Origin: Salinimicrobium marinum
Lineage (GTDB): Bacteria; Bacteroidota; Bacteroidia; Flavobacteriales; Flavobacteriaceae
DNA: 64,000 bases
Direction: 5' to 3'
Assembly: GCF_014651535.1 (NCBI RefSeq)
Contig: NZ_BMXB01000009.1
Location: 62,001-126,000, forward strand
Numbering within the stretch: position 1 is the stretch's first letter; each line of letters opens with the position of its first letter. The notes below the pieces were generated by a model. That model was not told where the DNA came from and did no database searches. It saw only the letters and a list, made by a program, of their open reading frames with translations. The position numbers and the translations under genes were made by a program. Positions 19,414 to 28,748 of the stretch are shown here, piece by piece.

Positions 19414-19821
19414 ATGGGAGTTCGTAAAAGAGAAAGAGCAGAGCAGGTAAAAGAAGCTAAGAAGCAAGTAGCTTTCGCTAAACTGAATAACTGCCCTACT
19501 TCACCAAGAAAAATGCGCTTAGTTGCAGATTTAGTTCGTGGTGAAAAAGTAGAAAGAGCGCTTCATATTTTGAAATTCAATTCTAAGGATGCATCTAAAA
19601 GCATAGAAAAGCTATTATTGTCGGCTATTGCTAATTGGCAGGCTAAGAATGAGGATGCGAGTATCGAAGATGCAGAATTGTTTGTAAAAGAGATTCGTGT
19701 AGATGGAGGAAGTATGTTAAAAAGACTACGTCCTGCACCGCAGGGTCGCGCACACAGAATTAGAAAACGTTCCAATCACGTTACAATAGTGCTTGGAGAG
19801 AACAATAATACACAAAGCTAA
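19414..19821 (+). CDS. rplV: 50S ribosomal protein L22
   Basis: 135 residues. The fold starts at about 18 ([25 protein letters not shown]), and the hairpin that reaches into the exit tunnel is [26 protein letters not shown]. An N-terminal basic extension of about 15 residues is longer than in E. coli L22. Intact tunnel loop with no deletion of the kind that gives macrolide resistance. Confidence 0.97.
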   Translation: MGVRKRERAEQVKEAKKQVAFAKLNNCPTSPRKMRLVADLVRGEKVERALHILKFNSKDASKSIEKLLLSAIANWQAKNEDASIEDAELFVKEIRVDGGSMLKRLRPAPQGRAHRIRKRSNHVTIVLGENNNTQS

Positions 19822-19829
19822 GTAAGAGT

Positions 19830-20552
19830 ATGGGACAAAAAACAAATCCAATCGGGAATCGCCTTGGTATCATTAGAGGATGGGAATCCAACTGGTACGG
19901 AGGAAATGACTACGGCGATAAATTAGCCGAAGACGATAAGATTAGAAAATACATCCATGCTCGTTTATCTAAAGCGAGTGTATCAAGGGTAATTATTGAG
20001 CGTACGCTTAAACTTGTAACCGTTACTATCACCACTGCCCGTCCTGGTATTATTATTGGGAAAGGTGGACAGGAGGTAGACAAGTTGAAAGAAGAGCTTA
20101 AGAAGATTACCGACAAGGAAGTTCAGATCAATATCTTTGAAATCAAAAGACCAGAACTTGATGCTCATTTAGTAGGATCAAGTATTGCAAGACAAATAGA
20201 GAATCGTATCTCTTACCGTCGTGCAATTAAGATGGCTATTGCGGCTGCAATGAGAATGAATGCTGAAGGAATTAAAGTTCAAATTTCAGGCCGTTTAAAC
20301 GGTGCTGAGATGGCGCGTTCTGAAGGATACAAAGATGGTCGTATTCCATTGTCAACTTTTAGAGCCGATATTGACTATGCTTTGGTTGAGGCACACACTA
20401 CCTATGGTAGACTAGGTGTTAAAGTATGGATCATGAAAGGTGAGGTTTACGGTAAAAGAGAACTTTCTCCACTTGTTGGCATGGCCAAAAAACAAGGAGG
20501 AAAAACCGGAGCCGGACGAGGTGGTGCAAACAAATCACGTCGTAGAAAGTAA
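19830..20552 (+). CDS. rpsC: 30S ribosomal protein S3
   Basis: 240 residues. Starts [20 protein letters not shown]; the type-II KH domain carries the loop [21 protein letters not shown], and the C-terminal domain has [21 protein letters not shown]. The Lys/Arg-rich tail ([16 protein letters not shown]) lines the mRNA entry channel, where S3 with S4 and S5 forms the helicase site. Confidence 0.97.
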   Translation: MGQKTNPIGNRLGIIRGWESNWYGGNDYGDKLAEDDKIRKYIHARLSKASVSRVIIERTLKLVTVTITTARPGIIIGKGGQEVDKLKEELKKITDKEVQINIFEIKRPELDAHLVGSSIARQIENRISYRRAIKMAIAAAMRMNAEGIKVQISGRLNGAEMARSEGYKDGRIPLSTFRADIDYALVEAHTTYGRLGVKVWIMKGEVYGKRELSPLVGMAKKQGGKTGAGRGGANKSRRRK

Positions 20553-20571
20553 TTTTTTAAAGTAAAGAAAA

Positions 20572-20991
20572 ATGTTACAGCCTAAAAGAACAAAATATCG
20601 CAAAATGCAAAAGGGCCGCATGAAAGGAAATGCTCAAAGAGGGCATAGACTTTCTAACGGAACTTTTGGAATCAAGTCTTTAGATTCGAGTTTTGTGACT
20701 GCAAGACAAATAGAAGCTGCGCGTATTGCTGCTACCCGTTATATGAAAAGAGAAGGTTCATTATGGATTAAGATATTTCCAGACAAACCTATCACAAAGA
20801 AACCTCTTGAAGTACGTATGGGTAAAGGTAAAGGTGCCGTAGAATATTGGGCAGCAGTTGTGAAGCCAGGAAGAATTCTTTTCGAAATAGGAGGGGTTCC
20901 ATTTGATGTTGCAAAAGAGGCATTGCGTCTTGCAGCACAAAAATTACCTGTAAAAACTAAGTTCATCGTAGCTAGAGATTATCAAGCTTAA
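20572..20991 (+). CDS. rplP: 50S ribosomal protein L16
   Basis: 139 residues: [19 protein letters not shown] at the start, [22 protein letters not shown] in the middle and [21 protein letters not shown] later. It binds near the A-site tRNA elbow and is a late 50S assembly protein. Followed 11 bases later by rpmC. Confidence 0.97.
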   Translation: MLQPKRTKYRKMQKGRMKGNAQRGHRLSNGTFGIKSLDSSFVTARQIEAARIAATRYMKREGSLWIKIFPDKPITKKPLEVRMGKGKGAVEYWAAVVKPGRILFEIGGVPFDVAKEALRLAAQKLPVKTKFIVARDYQA

Positions 20992-21002
20992 TAAGAGACG
21001 TT

Positions 21003-21194
21003 ATGAAACAATCAGAAGTAAGAGAATTGTCTGTAGCAGAATTACAGGAAGAACTTGGAAAATCAAGGAAAGCATATTCCGATTTGAAAATGGCTCACGC
21101 AGTATCGCCATTAGAGAACCCAATACAGCTTAGAGCTGTAAGAAGATCTATAGCGCGTATTGCTACAGAGTTAACTAAAAGAGAACAACAATAA
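21003..21194 (+). CDS. rpmC: 50S ribosomal protein L29
   Basis: 63 residues forming two long helices ([20 protein letters not shown], then [20 protein letters not shown]). It binds beside L23 at the tunnel exit. Typical length and position between rplP and rpsQ. Confidence 0.96.
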   Translation: MKQSEVRELSVAELQEELGKSRKAYSDLKMAHAVSPLENPIQLRAVRRSIARIATELTKREQQ

Positions 21195-21211
21195 GTGTTA
21201 TTCTGCTGAAA

Positions 21212-21469
21212 ATGGAAAAAAGAAACTTAAGAAAAGAACGTATAGGTGTTGTTACCAGTAATAAGATGACGAAATCAATAGTGGTTTCTGAAACTAAAAA
21301 AGTAAAACACCCCATGTATGGAAAATTCGTTTTGAAAACGAAAAAATATGTGGCACACGACGAAACAAATGACTGCAACGAAGGAGATACTGTAAGGATC
21401 ATGGAAACAAGACCTATGAGTAAATCTAAGTGTTGGAGATTAGTAGAAATAATTGAAAGAGCGAAGTAA
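21212..21469 (+). CDS. rpsQ: 30S ribosomal protein S17
   Basis: 85 residues; the OB-fold is seen in [19 protein letters not shown] and [19 protein letters not shown] primary 16S-binding protein of the 5' domain. The ATG at 21212 is the first start in frame, and rplN follows after 2 bases, suggesting coupled translation. Confidence 0.96.
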   Translation: MEKRNLRKERIGVVTSNKMTKSIVVSETKKVKHPMYGKFVLKTKKYVAHDETNDCNEGDTVRIMETRPMSKSKCWRLVEIIERAK

Positions 21470-21471
21470 AA

Positions 21472-21840
21472 ATGGTACAACAAGAGTCTAGATTAAGAGT
21501 AGCAGACAATACCGGAGCTAAAGAAGTTTTAGTGATTCGTGTATTGGGCGGTACAAATAGAAGATACGCTTCTGTTGGAGACAAAATAGTTGTCAGCGTT
21601 AAAGAAGCTACACCTAACGGGAATGTTAAAAAAGGTGCAGTTTCAACAGCAGTTGTTGTTCGTACCAAGAAAGAAGTGCGCAGACCAGACGGATCTTACA
21701 TCCGTTTTGACGATAATGCATGTGTCCTTTTGAACCCTACCGGGGAGATGAGAGGAACTCGTGTTTTTGGTCCTGTAGCACGTGAGCTTCGTGATAAGCA
21801 GTTCATGAAGATTGTATCATTAGCGCCTGAAGTGCTTTAA
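21472..21840 (+). CDS. rplN: 50S ribosomal protein L14
   Basis: 122 residues: [20 protein letters not shown] at the start, [20 protein letters not shown], and [20 protein letters not shown] near the end. It contacts L19 and forms an intersubunit bridge; it is also the binding site of the silencing factor RsfS. Confidence 0.97.
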   Translation: MVQQESRLRVADNTGAKEVLVIRVLGGTNRRYASVGDKIVVSVKEATPNGNVKKGAVSTAVVVRTKKEVRRPDGSYIRFDDNACVLLNPTGEMRGTRVFGPVARELRDKQFMKIVSLAPEVL

Positions 21841-21852
21841 TACAGAGAAAAA

Positions 21853-22164
21853 ATGAGAAAGCTTAAGATAAAAACAGGAGATACCGTACGTGTTATTGCC
21901 GGAGACCACAAAGGTCAGGAAGGTAAAGTGCAACAGGTTCTTCTGGATAAAAACAAAGCCATTGTGGAAGGTGTAAACCAGGTTTCCAAACATGAGAAGC
22001 CAAGTGCAGCAAATCCACAGGGAGGAATAAAAAAGAAGGAAGCACCTATCCATATTTCTAACTTGTCATTGATTGATAAAAATGGTGACACTACCAGAGT
22101 TGGATATAGAGAAGAGAACGATAAGAAAGTAAGGTATTCCAAAAAATCCAATGAAGTAATTTAG
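21853..22164 (+). CDS. rplX: 50S ribosomal protein L24
   Basis: 103 residues with the KOW motif at the start ([22 protein letters not shown]) and the [12 protein letters not shown] loop. An early 50S assembly initiator near the tunnel exit. rplE follows after 2 bases. Confidence 0.97.
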   Translation: MRKLKIKTGDTVRVIAGDHKGQEGKVQQVLLDKNKAIVEGVNQVSKHEKPSAANPQGGIKKKEAPIHISNLSLIDKNGDTTRVGYREENDKKVRYSKKSNEVI

Positions 22165-22166
22165 TT

Positions 22167-22718
22167 ATGGCGTACGTACCAAGACTTAAACAAGAGTATA
22201 AGGAGAGAGTAATCTCTGCTCTAACAGAAGAATTCAGCTACTCTAACGTAATGGAGGTCCCAAAACTTGAAAAAATAGTTTTGAGCCGTGGCGTTGGTGC
22301 AGCTGTTGCAGATAAGAAACTTATTGATCATGCAGTAGATGAATTGACTGCAATTACAGGTCAAAAGGCGATAGCGACCATATCTAAAAAGGATGTTGCT
22401 TCTTTCAAGCTTCGTAAAGGAATGCCAATTGGCGCAAAAGTTACTTTACGTGGAGAAAGAATGTACGAATTTTTGGATCGTTTGATCACTTCGGCACTTC
22501 CACGTGTACGTGATTTTAACGGGATCAAGGCGACAGGTTTTGACGGAAGAGGAAATTATAATTTGGGTGTAACAGAACAAATTATTTTCCCTGAGATTGA
22601 TATTGACAAAGTGAACCGTATCAACGGGATGGATATTACATTCGTAACCACTGCCAGTACCGATAAAGAAGCAAAATCATTGTTAACTGAACTAGGATTA
22701 CCTTTTAAAAAGAATTAA
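22167..22718 (+). CDS. rplE: 50S ribosomal protein L5
   Basis: 183 residues, starting [20 protein letters not shown]; blocks [33 protein letters not shown] and [16 protein letters not shown] are family-typical. It binds 5S rRNA with L18 (encoded downstream) and touches the P-site tRNA. Confidence 0.97.
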   Translation: MAYVPRLKQEYKERVISALTEEFSYSNVMEVPKLEKIVLSRGVGAAVADKKLIDHAVDELTAITGQKAIATISKKDVASFKLRKGMPIGAKVTLRGERMYEFLDRLITSALPRVRDFNGIKATGFDGRGNYNLGVTEQIIFPEIDIDKVNRINGMDITFVTTASTDKEAKSLLTELGLPFKKN

Positions 22719-22720
22719 TT

Positions 22721-22990
22721 ATGGCTAAAGAATCAATGAAAGCCCGTGAGGTGAAGAGACAAAAATTGGTAGAAAAGTATGCAGAGAAGCGCAAGGCTCT
22801 TAAAGAAGCCGGCGATTACGAAGCATTACAAAAACTTCCAAAAAACTCATCACCGGTACGTTTGCACAATCGTTGCAAATTAACCGGAAGACCTCGTGGG
22901 TATATGAGACAGTTTGGTCTTTCCCGTGTTACTTTCAGGGAAATGGCTAACAATGGATTAATTCCTGGTGTTAGAAAGGCTAGTTGGTAA
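22721..22990 (+). CDS. rpsN: 30S ribosomal protein S14, zinc-free form
   Basis: 89 residues. The long form without the CxxC-CxxC zinc ribbon: only one cysteine is present, in [20 protein letters not shown]. The short zinc-binding version has four. Found at the usual place between rplE and rpsH. The 60-base gap that follows is longer than most gaps in the cluster. Confidence 0.97.
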   Translation: MAKESMKAREVKRQKLVEKYAEKRKALKEAGDYEALQKLPKNSSPVRLHNRCKLTGRPRGYMRQFGLSRVTFREMANNGLIPGVRKASW

Positions 22991-23008
22991 AATTATAAAT
23001 TGGAGGAA

Positions 23009-23030
23009 GGTTCGTGTAATAACGAAAACC
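23009..23030 (+). promoter_or_regulatory. Small hairpin between rpsN and rpsH
   Basis: GGTTCGT (23009-23015) can pair with ACGAAAACC (23022-23030), leaving two bulged A bases and a 6-base loop. It sits 20 bases before rpsH. S8 of other bacteria represses its operon from a site in this part of the cluster (in E. coli at the start of rplE), so this could be an S8-binding leader, but the stem is short. Confidence 0.3.
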
Positions 23031-23050
23031 ACTTTCGCAAATTCAAATAG

Positions 23051-23449
23051 ATGAATACAGATCCTATTGCAGATTATTTAACAAGAATTAGAAATGCCGT
23101 TGCTGCCAGCCATAGAGTTGTTGAGATCCCGGCTTCTAATCTTAAAAAGGAAATCACTAAAATTTTATTCGATCAGGGATATATTCTTAGTTACAAATTC
23201 GAAGATACTACCGCTCAGGGAACTATCAAGATAGCTCTTAAGTATGATAGAACTACTAAAGAGTCTGTAATCAAGAAAATTCAACGAATAAGTAAACCTG
23301 GTTTGCGTAAGTATGCCGGTGCCAACGAGCTTCCAAGGATCCTAAATGGTTTAGGAATCGCTATCGTTTCTACTTCTCACGGTGTGATGACAGGGAAACA
23401 GGCACAGCAGGAAAAAGTTGGTGGCGAGGTATTGTGCTACGTTTACTAA
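23051..23449 (+). CDS. rpsH: 30S ribosomal protein S8
   Basis: 132 residues: starts MNTDPIADYLTRIRNA and ends in GVMTGKQAQQEKVGGEVLCYVY, whose STSHGVMTG/GGEVLCYV pieces form the RNA-binding C-terminal domain. It binds the central domain of 16S rRNA and, in E. coli, is the translational repressor of the spc operon. Confidence 0.97.
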   Translation: MNTDPIADYLTRIRNAVAASHRVVEIPASNLKKEITKILFDQGYILSYKFEDTTAQGTIKIALKYDRTTKESVIKKIQRISKPGLRKYAGANELPRILNGLGIAIVSTSHGVMTGKQAQQEKVGGEVLCYVY

Positions 23450-23468
23450 TATTTAAAGACGAAAAGAA

Positions 23469-24011
23469 ATGTCAAGAATAGGTAAAAATCCAATCACAAT
23501 TCCTGAAGGTGTTACAGTAGACCTTAAAGACGGAGTTGTTACGGTAAAAGGAAAATTAGGAGAACTTACTCAAAAGATCGAAGATATCGATGTTAAAATC
23601 GAAGACGGAGTGATTACCTTTGAGCGTTCTTCAGATAAAAAAGATCTTAAAGCTAAGCACGGTTTATACCGTTCTTTAATCAGTAATATGATTGAAGGTG
23701 TAGCTAATGGCTTCACGAAAGAGCTGGAATTAGTAGGTGTTGGATACAGAGCTTCTAACCAGGGTCAAAAATTAGACCTTGCAATTGGGTTCTCTCATAA
23801 CATTGTATTAGATTTGGCCCCTGAAATTAAGGTGGAAACAATTTCTGATAAAGGTAAAAACCCTATCGTGAAATTGACTTCATATGATAAGCAGTTGGTA
23901 GGCCAGGTTGCTGCGAAAATTCGGTCTTTCCGTGCTCCTGAACCTTACAAAGGAAAAGGAATCAAGTTTAGAGGAGAGCAATTAAGAAGAAAAGCAGGTA
24001 AATCAGCTTAA
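23469..24011 (+). CDS. rplF: 50S ribosomal protein L6
   Basis: 180 residues with two related domains: MSRIGKNPITIPEGVTV at the start and the GVGYRASNQGQKLDLAIGFSH plus PEPYKGKGIKFRGEQLRRKAGK blocks in the second domain. It binds helix 97 of 23S rRNA near the factor-binding site used by EF-G. Confidence 0.97.
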   Translation: MSRIGKNPITIPEGVTVDLKDGVVTVKGKLGELTQKIEDIDVKIEDGVITFERSSDKKDLKAKHGLYRSLISNMIEGVANGFTKELELVGVGYRASNQGQKLDLAIGFSHNIVLDLAPEIKVETISDKGKNPIVKLTSYDKQLVGQVAAKIRSFRAPEPYKGKGIKFRGEQLRRKAGKSA

Positions 24012-24023
24012 TAAGTTTAGATT

Positions 24024-24380
24024 ATGTCAGTATCAAAACAAGATAGAAGAAATAAGATCAGGAAGAGAATCCGTAGGGATATCACCGGAACTGATGTGCG
24101 TCCAAGATTATCAGTATTTAGAAGTAATAAAGAGATTTATGCTCAGATAGTGAATGATGTGGATGGTAAAACATTAGTATCTGCTTCCTCAAGAGATAAA
24201 GATGTTACTTCGGAAGAAGGAAATAAGAGAGAGCAGGCAGCATTAGTTGGAAAAGCTATTGCTGAAAAAGCTTTGAAAGCCGGAATAGAAACCATTTCTT
24301 TCGACAGAAGCGGTTACCTATACCACGGAAGAGTTAAATCATTAGCAGAAGGTGCTCGCGAAGGAGGACTTAAATTCTAG
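24024..24380 (+). CDS. rplR: 50S ribosomal protein L18
   Basis: 118 residues, [31 protein letters not shown] then [26 protein letters not shown] across adjoining blocks. It forms the 5S rRNA particle with L5. Start chosen at the first ATG, 12 bases after rplF. Confidence 0.97.
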   Translation: MSVSKQDRRNKIRKRIRRDITGTDVRPRLSVFRSNKEIYAQIVNDVDGKTLVSASSRDKDVTSEEGNKREQAALVGKAIAEKALKAGIETISFDRSGYLYHGRVKSLAEGAREGGLKF

Positions 24381-24385
24381 AAGAT

Positions 24386-24910
24386 ATGTATCAGGATTAT
24401 AAAAACGTAGAACTTGTAAAGCCGGGCGGACTTGAATTAAAAGATCGTTTGGTAGGTGTACAACGTGTTACTAAAGTTACAAAGGGTGGTAGAGCATTTG
24501 GTTTTTCTGCTATTGTAGTGGTTGGTGATGAAAATGGTGTTGTAGGCCAGGGGTTAGGAAAGTCTAAAGAAGTTGCAGATGCTATTTCTAAGGCTGTTGA
24601 GGACGCTAAGAAAAACTTGGTACGTATCCCTTTGAATAAGGGTACATTGCCACACGAGCAAAAAGGTAAGTATGGTGGAGCCAGAGTAATGTTACTTCCG
24701 GCTGCAGCTGGTACCGGAGTTATTGCCGGTGGTGCGATTCGTGCGGTATTGGAGTCTGTTGGTGTACATGATGTACTTTCAAAGAACCAGGGATCTTCAA
24801 ACCCACACAACGTGGTAAAAGCTACTTTTGATGCTTTACTAAAGTTGAGAAGTGCTCAAACTGTTGCCAAGCAACGAGGGATTTCTCTTGAAAAAGTTTT
24901 TAAAGGATAA
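24386..24910 (+). CDS. rpsE: 30S ribosomal protein S5
   Basis: 174 residues. Double-stranded-RNA-binding-like N-domain ([22 protein letters not shown]) and C-domain ([20 protein letters not shown]). The KVTKGGRAF loop is where spectinomycin-resistance changes map in other species; it looks wild type. Part of the mRNA entry helicase with S3 and S4. Confidence 0.97.
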   Translation: MYQDYKNVELVKPGGLELKDRLVGVQRVTKVTKGGRAFGFSAIVVVGDENGVVGQGLGKSKEVADAISKAVEDAKKNLVRIPLNKGTLPHEQKGKYGGARVMLLPAAAGTGVIAGGAIRAVLESVGVHDVLSKNQGSSNPHNVVKATFDALLKLRSAQTVAKQRGISLEKVFKG

Positions 24911-24921
24911 TACAGGGAAAA

Positions 24922-25104
24922 ATGGGAAAGATAAAAGTTACTCAGGTAAAAAGTGCTATTAAACGCACTCAAAACCAAAAACGTACTTTGGAAGCACTTG
25001 GCCTTAAGAAAATAGGACAGGTTGTGGAGCACGAGAATACGCCAAACATCCTTGGTATGGTAAATAAAGTTAAACACTTGGTTTCCGCAGAGGAAACAAA
25101 ATAA
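24922..25104 (+). CDS. rpmD: 50S ribosomal protein L30
   Basis: 60 residues: KIKVTQVKSAIKRTQNQKR then LGLKKIGQVVEHENTPNILGM. The compact bacterial form. Located between rpsE and rplO as in most bacteria. Confidence 0.96.
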   Translation: MGKIKVTQVKSAIKRTQNQKRTLEALGLKKIGQVVEHENTPNILGMVNKVKHLVSAEETK

Positions 25105-25113
25105 TAAATTCAC

Positions 25114-25566
25114 ATGGATTTAAGTAACTTAAAACCTGCAAAAGGTTCAGTTCAAAGTAACAGTAAGCGTGTTGGGCGTGGAGAAGGATCAGGGAAAGGC
25201 GGTACTGCCACCCGTGGTCACAAAGGTGCCAAATCACGTTCTGGTTACTCCAGGAAAATTGGATTTGAAGGAGGGCAGATGCCACTTCAAAGACGGGTTC
25301 CAAAATTTGGCTTCACTAATATAAACCGTAAGGAGTATCAGGGGGTAAATTTAGATGTTCTTCAATCGATGGTTGATGAAGGTCGAATTACCGATACTGT
25401 TGATATGGATGTGTTGGTTGAAAACGGATTAGCCCGTAAAAACGAATTAGTTAAGATATTAGGTAGAGGGGAATTAAAGGCTAAGTTGAAGATATCTGTT
25501 CATAAATTTACTGCCTCAGCAAAGCAAGCTATTGAAGCGGCTGGTGGTGAAGCTGTTACTTTATAA
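25114..25566 (+). CDS. rplO: 50S ribosomal protein L15
   Basis: 150 residues: the glycine- and basic-rich N-terminal extension (KRVGRGEGSGKGGTATRGHKG, then GFEGGQMPLQRRVPK) that penetrates the 50S core, and a globular C-terminal part (GRGELKAKLKISVHKF, then QAIEAAGG). secY begins 10 bases later. Confidence 0.97.
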   Translation: MDLSNLKPAKGSVQSNSKRVGRGEGSGKGGTATRGHKGAKSRSGYSRKIGFEGGQMPLQRRVPKFGFTNINRKEYQGVNLDVLQSMVDEGRITDTVDMDVLVENGLARKNELVKILGRGELKAKLKISVHKFTASAKQAIEAAGGEAVTL

Positions 25567-25576
25567 TAGATAAACA

Positions 25577-26914
25577 ATGAAATTCATCAATACAATAAAG
25601 AATATCTGGAAAATTGAGGAACTAAAAAACAGAATTTTAGTAACCCTTGGTTTGTTGTTGGTGTATCGGTTTGGAGCACAGGTTGTGCTTCCAGGAATCG
25701 ATGCATCTCAATTATCCAATCTGGCCAATCAAACAGATGGGGGGCTCTTGGGGCTTCTTAATGCATTTACAGGAGGAGCATTTTCGAATGCTTCTGTTTT
25801 TGCGTTGGGAATTATGCCTTATATCTCTGCTTCTATTGTGGTCCAGTTAATGGGTATTGCTGTTCCTTACCTTCAGAAGTTACAAAAAGAAGGAGAGAGC
25901 GGCAGGAGAAAGATCAACCAGATCACCCGATGGTTAACCATTGCCATTACGCTTGTACAGGGTCCCGGATACATTTACAACCTTTTTGCTACACTTCCTT
26001 CAAGTGCATTCCTGCTTGGAAATGAAGTGACTTTTGTTGTTTCTTCGGTGATCATACTTGCAACCGGTACCATCTTCGCGATGTGGTTGGGTGAAAAGAT
26101 CACTGATAAGGGAATTGGAAACGGTATCTCTTTATTGATTATGGTGGGTATTATAGCCACTTTGCCACAGGCCTTCATTCAGGAATTTGCTTCCAGAGTG
26201 TTCGAATCAAATGGAGGAGCTATCATGATCCTTATTGAATTGGTGATTTGGTTTGCAATTATTCTCGCTTCTGTAATGTTAGTGATGGCTGTACGACGTA
26301 TACCTGTACAATATGCCAGAAGAACAGCTTCGGGAGGATATGAGAAGAATGTTTTTGGATCAAGACAATACATTCCTTTAAAGCTTAATGCTTCAGGGGT
26401 GATGCCGATTATTTTTGCACAGGCAATAATGTTTATACCTGCAGCGGTTGCCGGACTTTCTGAGTCTGAAACTGCACAAGGAGTAACTGCTGCCTTCAGT
26501 GATATCTTCGGATTTTGGTACAATTTAGTGTTTGCGTTGTTAATTATAATTTTTACGTACTTTTACACCGCGATTACAGTACCTACCAATAAAATGGCAG
26601 ATGATTTAAAACGAAGTGGTGGTTTTATTCCAGGGATTCGTCCAGGGTCTGAAACAGCCGACTTTTTAGATAGGATTATGTCTCAAATTACCCTTCCCGG
26701 GTCAATATTCCTGGCATTAATTGCAGTGTTCCCTGCTATTATTGTTTCCTTGTTGGGTGTACAGCAAGGTTGGGCGTTGTTCTTTGGAGGTACTTCGTTA
26801 TTAATTATGGTTGGAGTTGCAATAGATACTATGCAACAGGTGAATTCTTATCTGTTAAATAGACACTATGATGGATTGATGAAAACCGGTAAAAACAGAA
26901 AAGCAGTAGCATAA
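25577..26914 (+). CDS. secY: Protein translocase subunit SecY
   Basis: 445 residues, ten predicted membrane helices. N-terminal cytoplasmic helix, then [23 protein letters not shown] (helix 1), the plug region ([18 protein letters not shown]), the [18 protein letters not shown] loop and the cytoplasmic loop with [11 protein letters not shown]. It is the channel of the SecYEG translocon, which receives nascent chains from the SRP (ffh, 44328). Its stop overlaps the infA start (TAATG); adk and map, found here in many bacteria, are absent. Confidence 0.97.
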   Translation: MKFINTIKNIWKIEELKNRILVTLGLLLVYRFGAQVVLPGIDASQLSNLANQTDGGLLGLLNAFTGGAFSNASVFALGIMPYISASIVVQLMGIAVPYLQKLQKEGESGRRKINQITRWLTIAITLVQGPGYIYNLFATLPSSAFLLGNEVTFVVSSVIILATGTIFAMWLGEKITDKGIGNGISLLIMVGIIATLPQAFIQEFASRVFESNGGAIMILIELVIWFAIILASVMLVMAVRRIPVQYARRTASGGYEKNVFGSRQYIPLKLNASGVMPIIFAQAIMFIPAAVAGLSESETAQGVTAAFSDIFGFWYNLVFALLIIIFTYFYTAITVPTNKMADDLKRSGGFIPGIRPGSETADFLDRIMSQITLPGSIFLALIAVFPAIIVSLLGVQQGWALFFGGTSLLIMVGVAIDTMQQVNSYLLNRHYDGLMKTGKNRKAVA

Positions 26915-27129
26915 TGGCAAAACAACCGGCGATAGAACAGGACGGAACAATTGTTGAAGCATTGTCTAACGCAATGTTCCGGGTAGAATTAGAAAATGGT
27001 CACATTGTGACTGCACATATTTCAGGTAAGATGCGTATGCATTACATTAAGTTGTTACCTGGGGACAAAGTGAAATTAGAAATGAGTCCTTATGATTTAT
27101 CTAAGGCTCGAATAACTTACAGATACTAA
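26914..27129 (+). CDS. infA: Translation initiation factor IF-1
   Basis: 71 residues, one OB-fold ([20 protein letters not shown] then [20 protein letters not shown]). It binds the 30S A site during initiation. Overlaps secY by one base, so the two are probably translationally coupled. Confidence 0.97.
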   Translation: MAKQPAIEQDGTIVEALSNAMFRVELENGHIVTAHISGKMRMHYIKLLPGDKVKLEMSPYDLSKARITYRY

Positions 27130-27134
27130 TAACT

Positions 27135-27251
27135 ATGAAGGTTAGAGCATCAATTAAAAAGAGAAGTGCCGACTGCAAAATTGTACGAAGAAAAGGCAGA
27201 CTGTACGTGATAAACAAAAAGAATCCAAAATTTAAACAAAGACAAGGGTAG
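27135..27251 (+). CDS. rpmJ: 50S ribosomal protein L36, zinc-free form
   Basis: 38 residues, too short for most gene searches: reads [20 protein letters not shown] and ends NPKFKQRQG. The zinc-ribbon ligands of the C+ form (Cys11, Cys14, Cys27, His33) are here Ser, Cys, Asn and Phe, so only one remains and zinc cannot be bound. It lies between infA (5 bases) and rpsM (2 bases). Confidence 0.93.
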   Translation: MKVRASIKKRSADCKIVRRKGRLYVINKKNPKFKQRQG

Positions 27252-27253
27252 TT

Positions 27254-27628
27254 ATGGCTAGAATTGCAGGTGTTGATATACCAAAACAAAAGCGAGGCGT
27301 TATAGCGTTGACCTATATCTTCGGAATTGGAAAAAGCAGGGCGCAAGAGATCCTTCAGGAAGCCAATGTTGAGGAAGGCAAAAAAGTTTCAGATTGGAAC
27401 GATGATGAAATCGGGAGAATCCGTGAAGCTGTTGGTGGCTATAAGATTGAAGGTGAACTACGTTCAGAAGTTCAGTTGAGCATTAAACGTTTAATGGATA
27501 TTGGAAGTTACAGAGGGATTCGTCACAGAGCGGGATTACCGTTGAGAGGGCAAAGAACCAAAAACAACTCCAGAACCAGAAAAGGAAGAAGAAAAACAGT
27601 TGCCAACAAGAAGAAAGCAACTAAATAA
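27254..27628 (+). CDS. rpsM: 30S ribosomal protein S13
   Basis: 124 residues: [20 protein letters not shown], the helix-two-turn-helix [12 protein letters not shown], and the basic tail [20 protein letters not shown]. It contacts the P-site tRNA and pairs with S19. First gene of the alpha-type group (S13-S11-S4-alpha-L17). Confidence 0.97.
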   Translation: MARIAGVDIPKQKRGVIALTYIFGIGKSRAQEILQEANVEEGKKVSDWNDDEIGRIREAVGGYKIEGELRSEVQLSIKRLMDIGSYRGIRHRAGLPLRGQRTKNNSRTRKGRRKTVANKKKATK

Positions 27629-27636
27629 TAAGTAGG

Positions 27637-28032
27637 ATGGCAAAAGCAAAAGCAAAAGCAACTCAAAAGAAACGTAAGGTTAATGTTGAGTCTATTGGAG
27701 AGGCGCATGTTACTGCTTCTTTCAACAACATTATCGTTTCATTAACAAATAAGAAAGGTGATGTTATCTCCTGGTCTTCTGCCGGTAAAATGGGCTTTAG
27801 AGGATCTAAGAAGAACACTCCTTATGCTGCACAGTTAGCAGCAGAAGATGCGTCTAAAGTAGCTCACGAAGCTGGTTTGCGCAAAGTTAAAGTATATGTG
27901 AAAGGTCCTGGAAATGGTAGAGAATCTGCTATTCGTTCCCTTCACAATGCAGGAATTGAAGTAACCGAGATCATCGATGTTACTCCACTACCACACAACG
28001 GATGTCGTCCTCCTAAAAGACGTAGAGTTTAA
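27637..28032 (+). CDS. rpsK: 30S ribosomal protein S11
   Basis: 131 residues: a lysine/alanine-rich N-terminus ([17 protein letters not shown]) then [41 protein letters not shown] and the C-terminal [18 protein letters not shown]. It holds the platform where the mRNA leaves. A 90-base structured gap follows. Confidence 0.97.
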   Translation: MAKAKAKATQKKRKVNVESIGEAHVTASFNNIIVSLTNKKGDVISWSSAGKMGFRGSKKNTPYAAQLAAEDASKVAHEAGLRKVKVYVKGPGNGRESAIRSLHNAGIEVTEIIDVTPLPHNGCRPPKRRRV

Positions 28033-28051
28033 TTAATTAATAAGTATAACA

Positions 28052-28106
28052 AAGAAAGCAAAAAGATCTGCGAAGGACAGTGACCTTAATTCCTGATCGC
28101 TTTCTT
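28052..28106 (+). promoter_or_regulatory. Structured leader upstream of rpsD (candidate S4 autoregulatory site)
   Basis: Three nested complementary pairs: AAGAAAGC (28052-28059) with GCTTTCTT (28099-28106), GATC (28065-28068) with GATC (28095-28098), and AAGG (28073-28076) with CCTT (28084-28087) enclosing a 7-base loop. Together they make one long interrupted stem that ends 16 bases before the rpsD start. S4 is the classic translational repressor of this operon in E. coli and of its own gene in Bacillus, so an S4-binding leader is a natural guess. Confidence 0.5.
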
Positions 28107-28122
28107 AATAATCAAATTTTAA

Positions 28123-28728
28123 ATGGCAAGATATACTGGTCCTAAGACTAAAATAGCTCGTAAGTTTGGAGAAGCTATTTTCGGAGACGATAAATCTTTT
28201 GAGAAAAGAAATTATCCTCCGGGACAACACGGTAACAACCGTCGTCGTGGTAAAAAATCTGAATATGCTATCCAGTTAATGGAAAAGCAAAAAGCAAAAT
28301 ATACCTATGGTATTTTGGAGCGTCAATTCAGAAACATGTTCGAAAAAGCAACGAGTGCTCAGGGTATTACCGGGGAAGTGCTTTTACAATTGTGTGAATC
28401 TCGTTTAGACAACGTAGTTTACAGAATGGGTATTGCACCTTCCAGAAGAGGAGCAAGACAATTGGTTTCTCACAGACATATTACTGTAAATGGTGAATTG
28501 GTAAATATCCCATCTTACCAGCTAAAAGCGGGTGATGTTGTAGGTGTAAGAGAAAAGTCAAAATCTTTGACTGCTATTCAGGAATCACTTTCCAACAGTA
28601 GCAGTGTATATGAATGGATTACCTGGAACAATGAGACCAAACAAGGAACATATGTTTCTGTACCTGGAAGAGTTCAGATTCCAGAAAATATAAATGAACA
28701 ATTCATCGTCGAATTATATTCGAAATAA
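28123..28728 (+). CDS. rpsD: 30S ribosomal protein S4
   Basis: 201 residues, [20 protein letters not shown] at the start and the S4 RNA-binding domain at about 92-150 ([20 protein letters not shown] then [19 protein letters not shown]). No zinc-finger cysteines are present in the N-terminal part. A primary 16S-binding protein and likely autoregulator. Confidence 0.97.
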   Translation: MARYTGPKTKIARKFGEAIFGDDKSFEKRNYPPGQHGNNRRRGKKSEYAIQLMEKQKAKYTYGILERQFRNMFEKATSAQGITGEVLLQLCESRLDNVVYRMGIAPSRRGARQLVSHRHITVNGELVNIPSYQLKAGDVVGVREKSKSLTAIQESLSNSSSVYEWITWNNETKQGTYVSVPGRVQIPENINEQFIVELYSK

Positions 28729-28748
28729 TAATTCACAGAAGTCGTAAT

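Noticed and set aside
24397-24810. 137-codon minus-strand frame opposite rpsE
   Set aside because: A shadow of the conserved S5 coding sequence; Pro/Thr/Ser-rich product with no family likeness.
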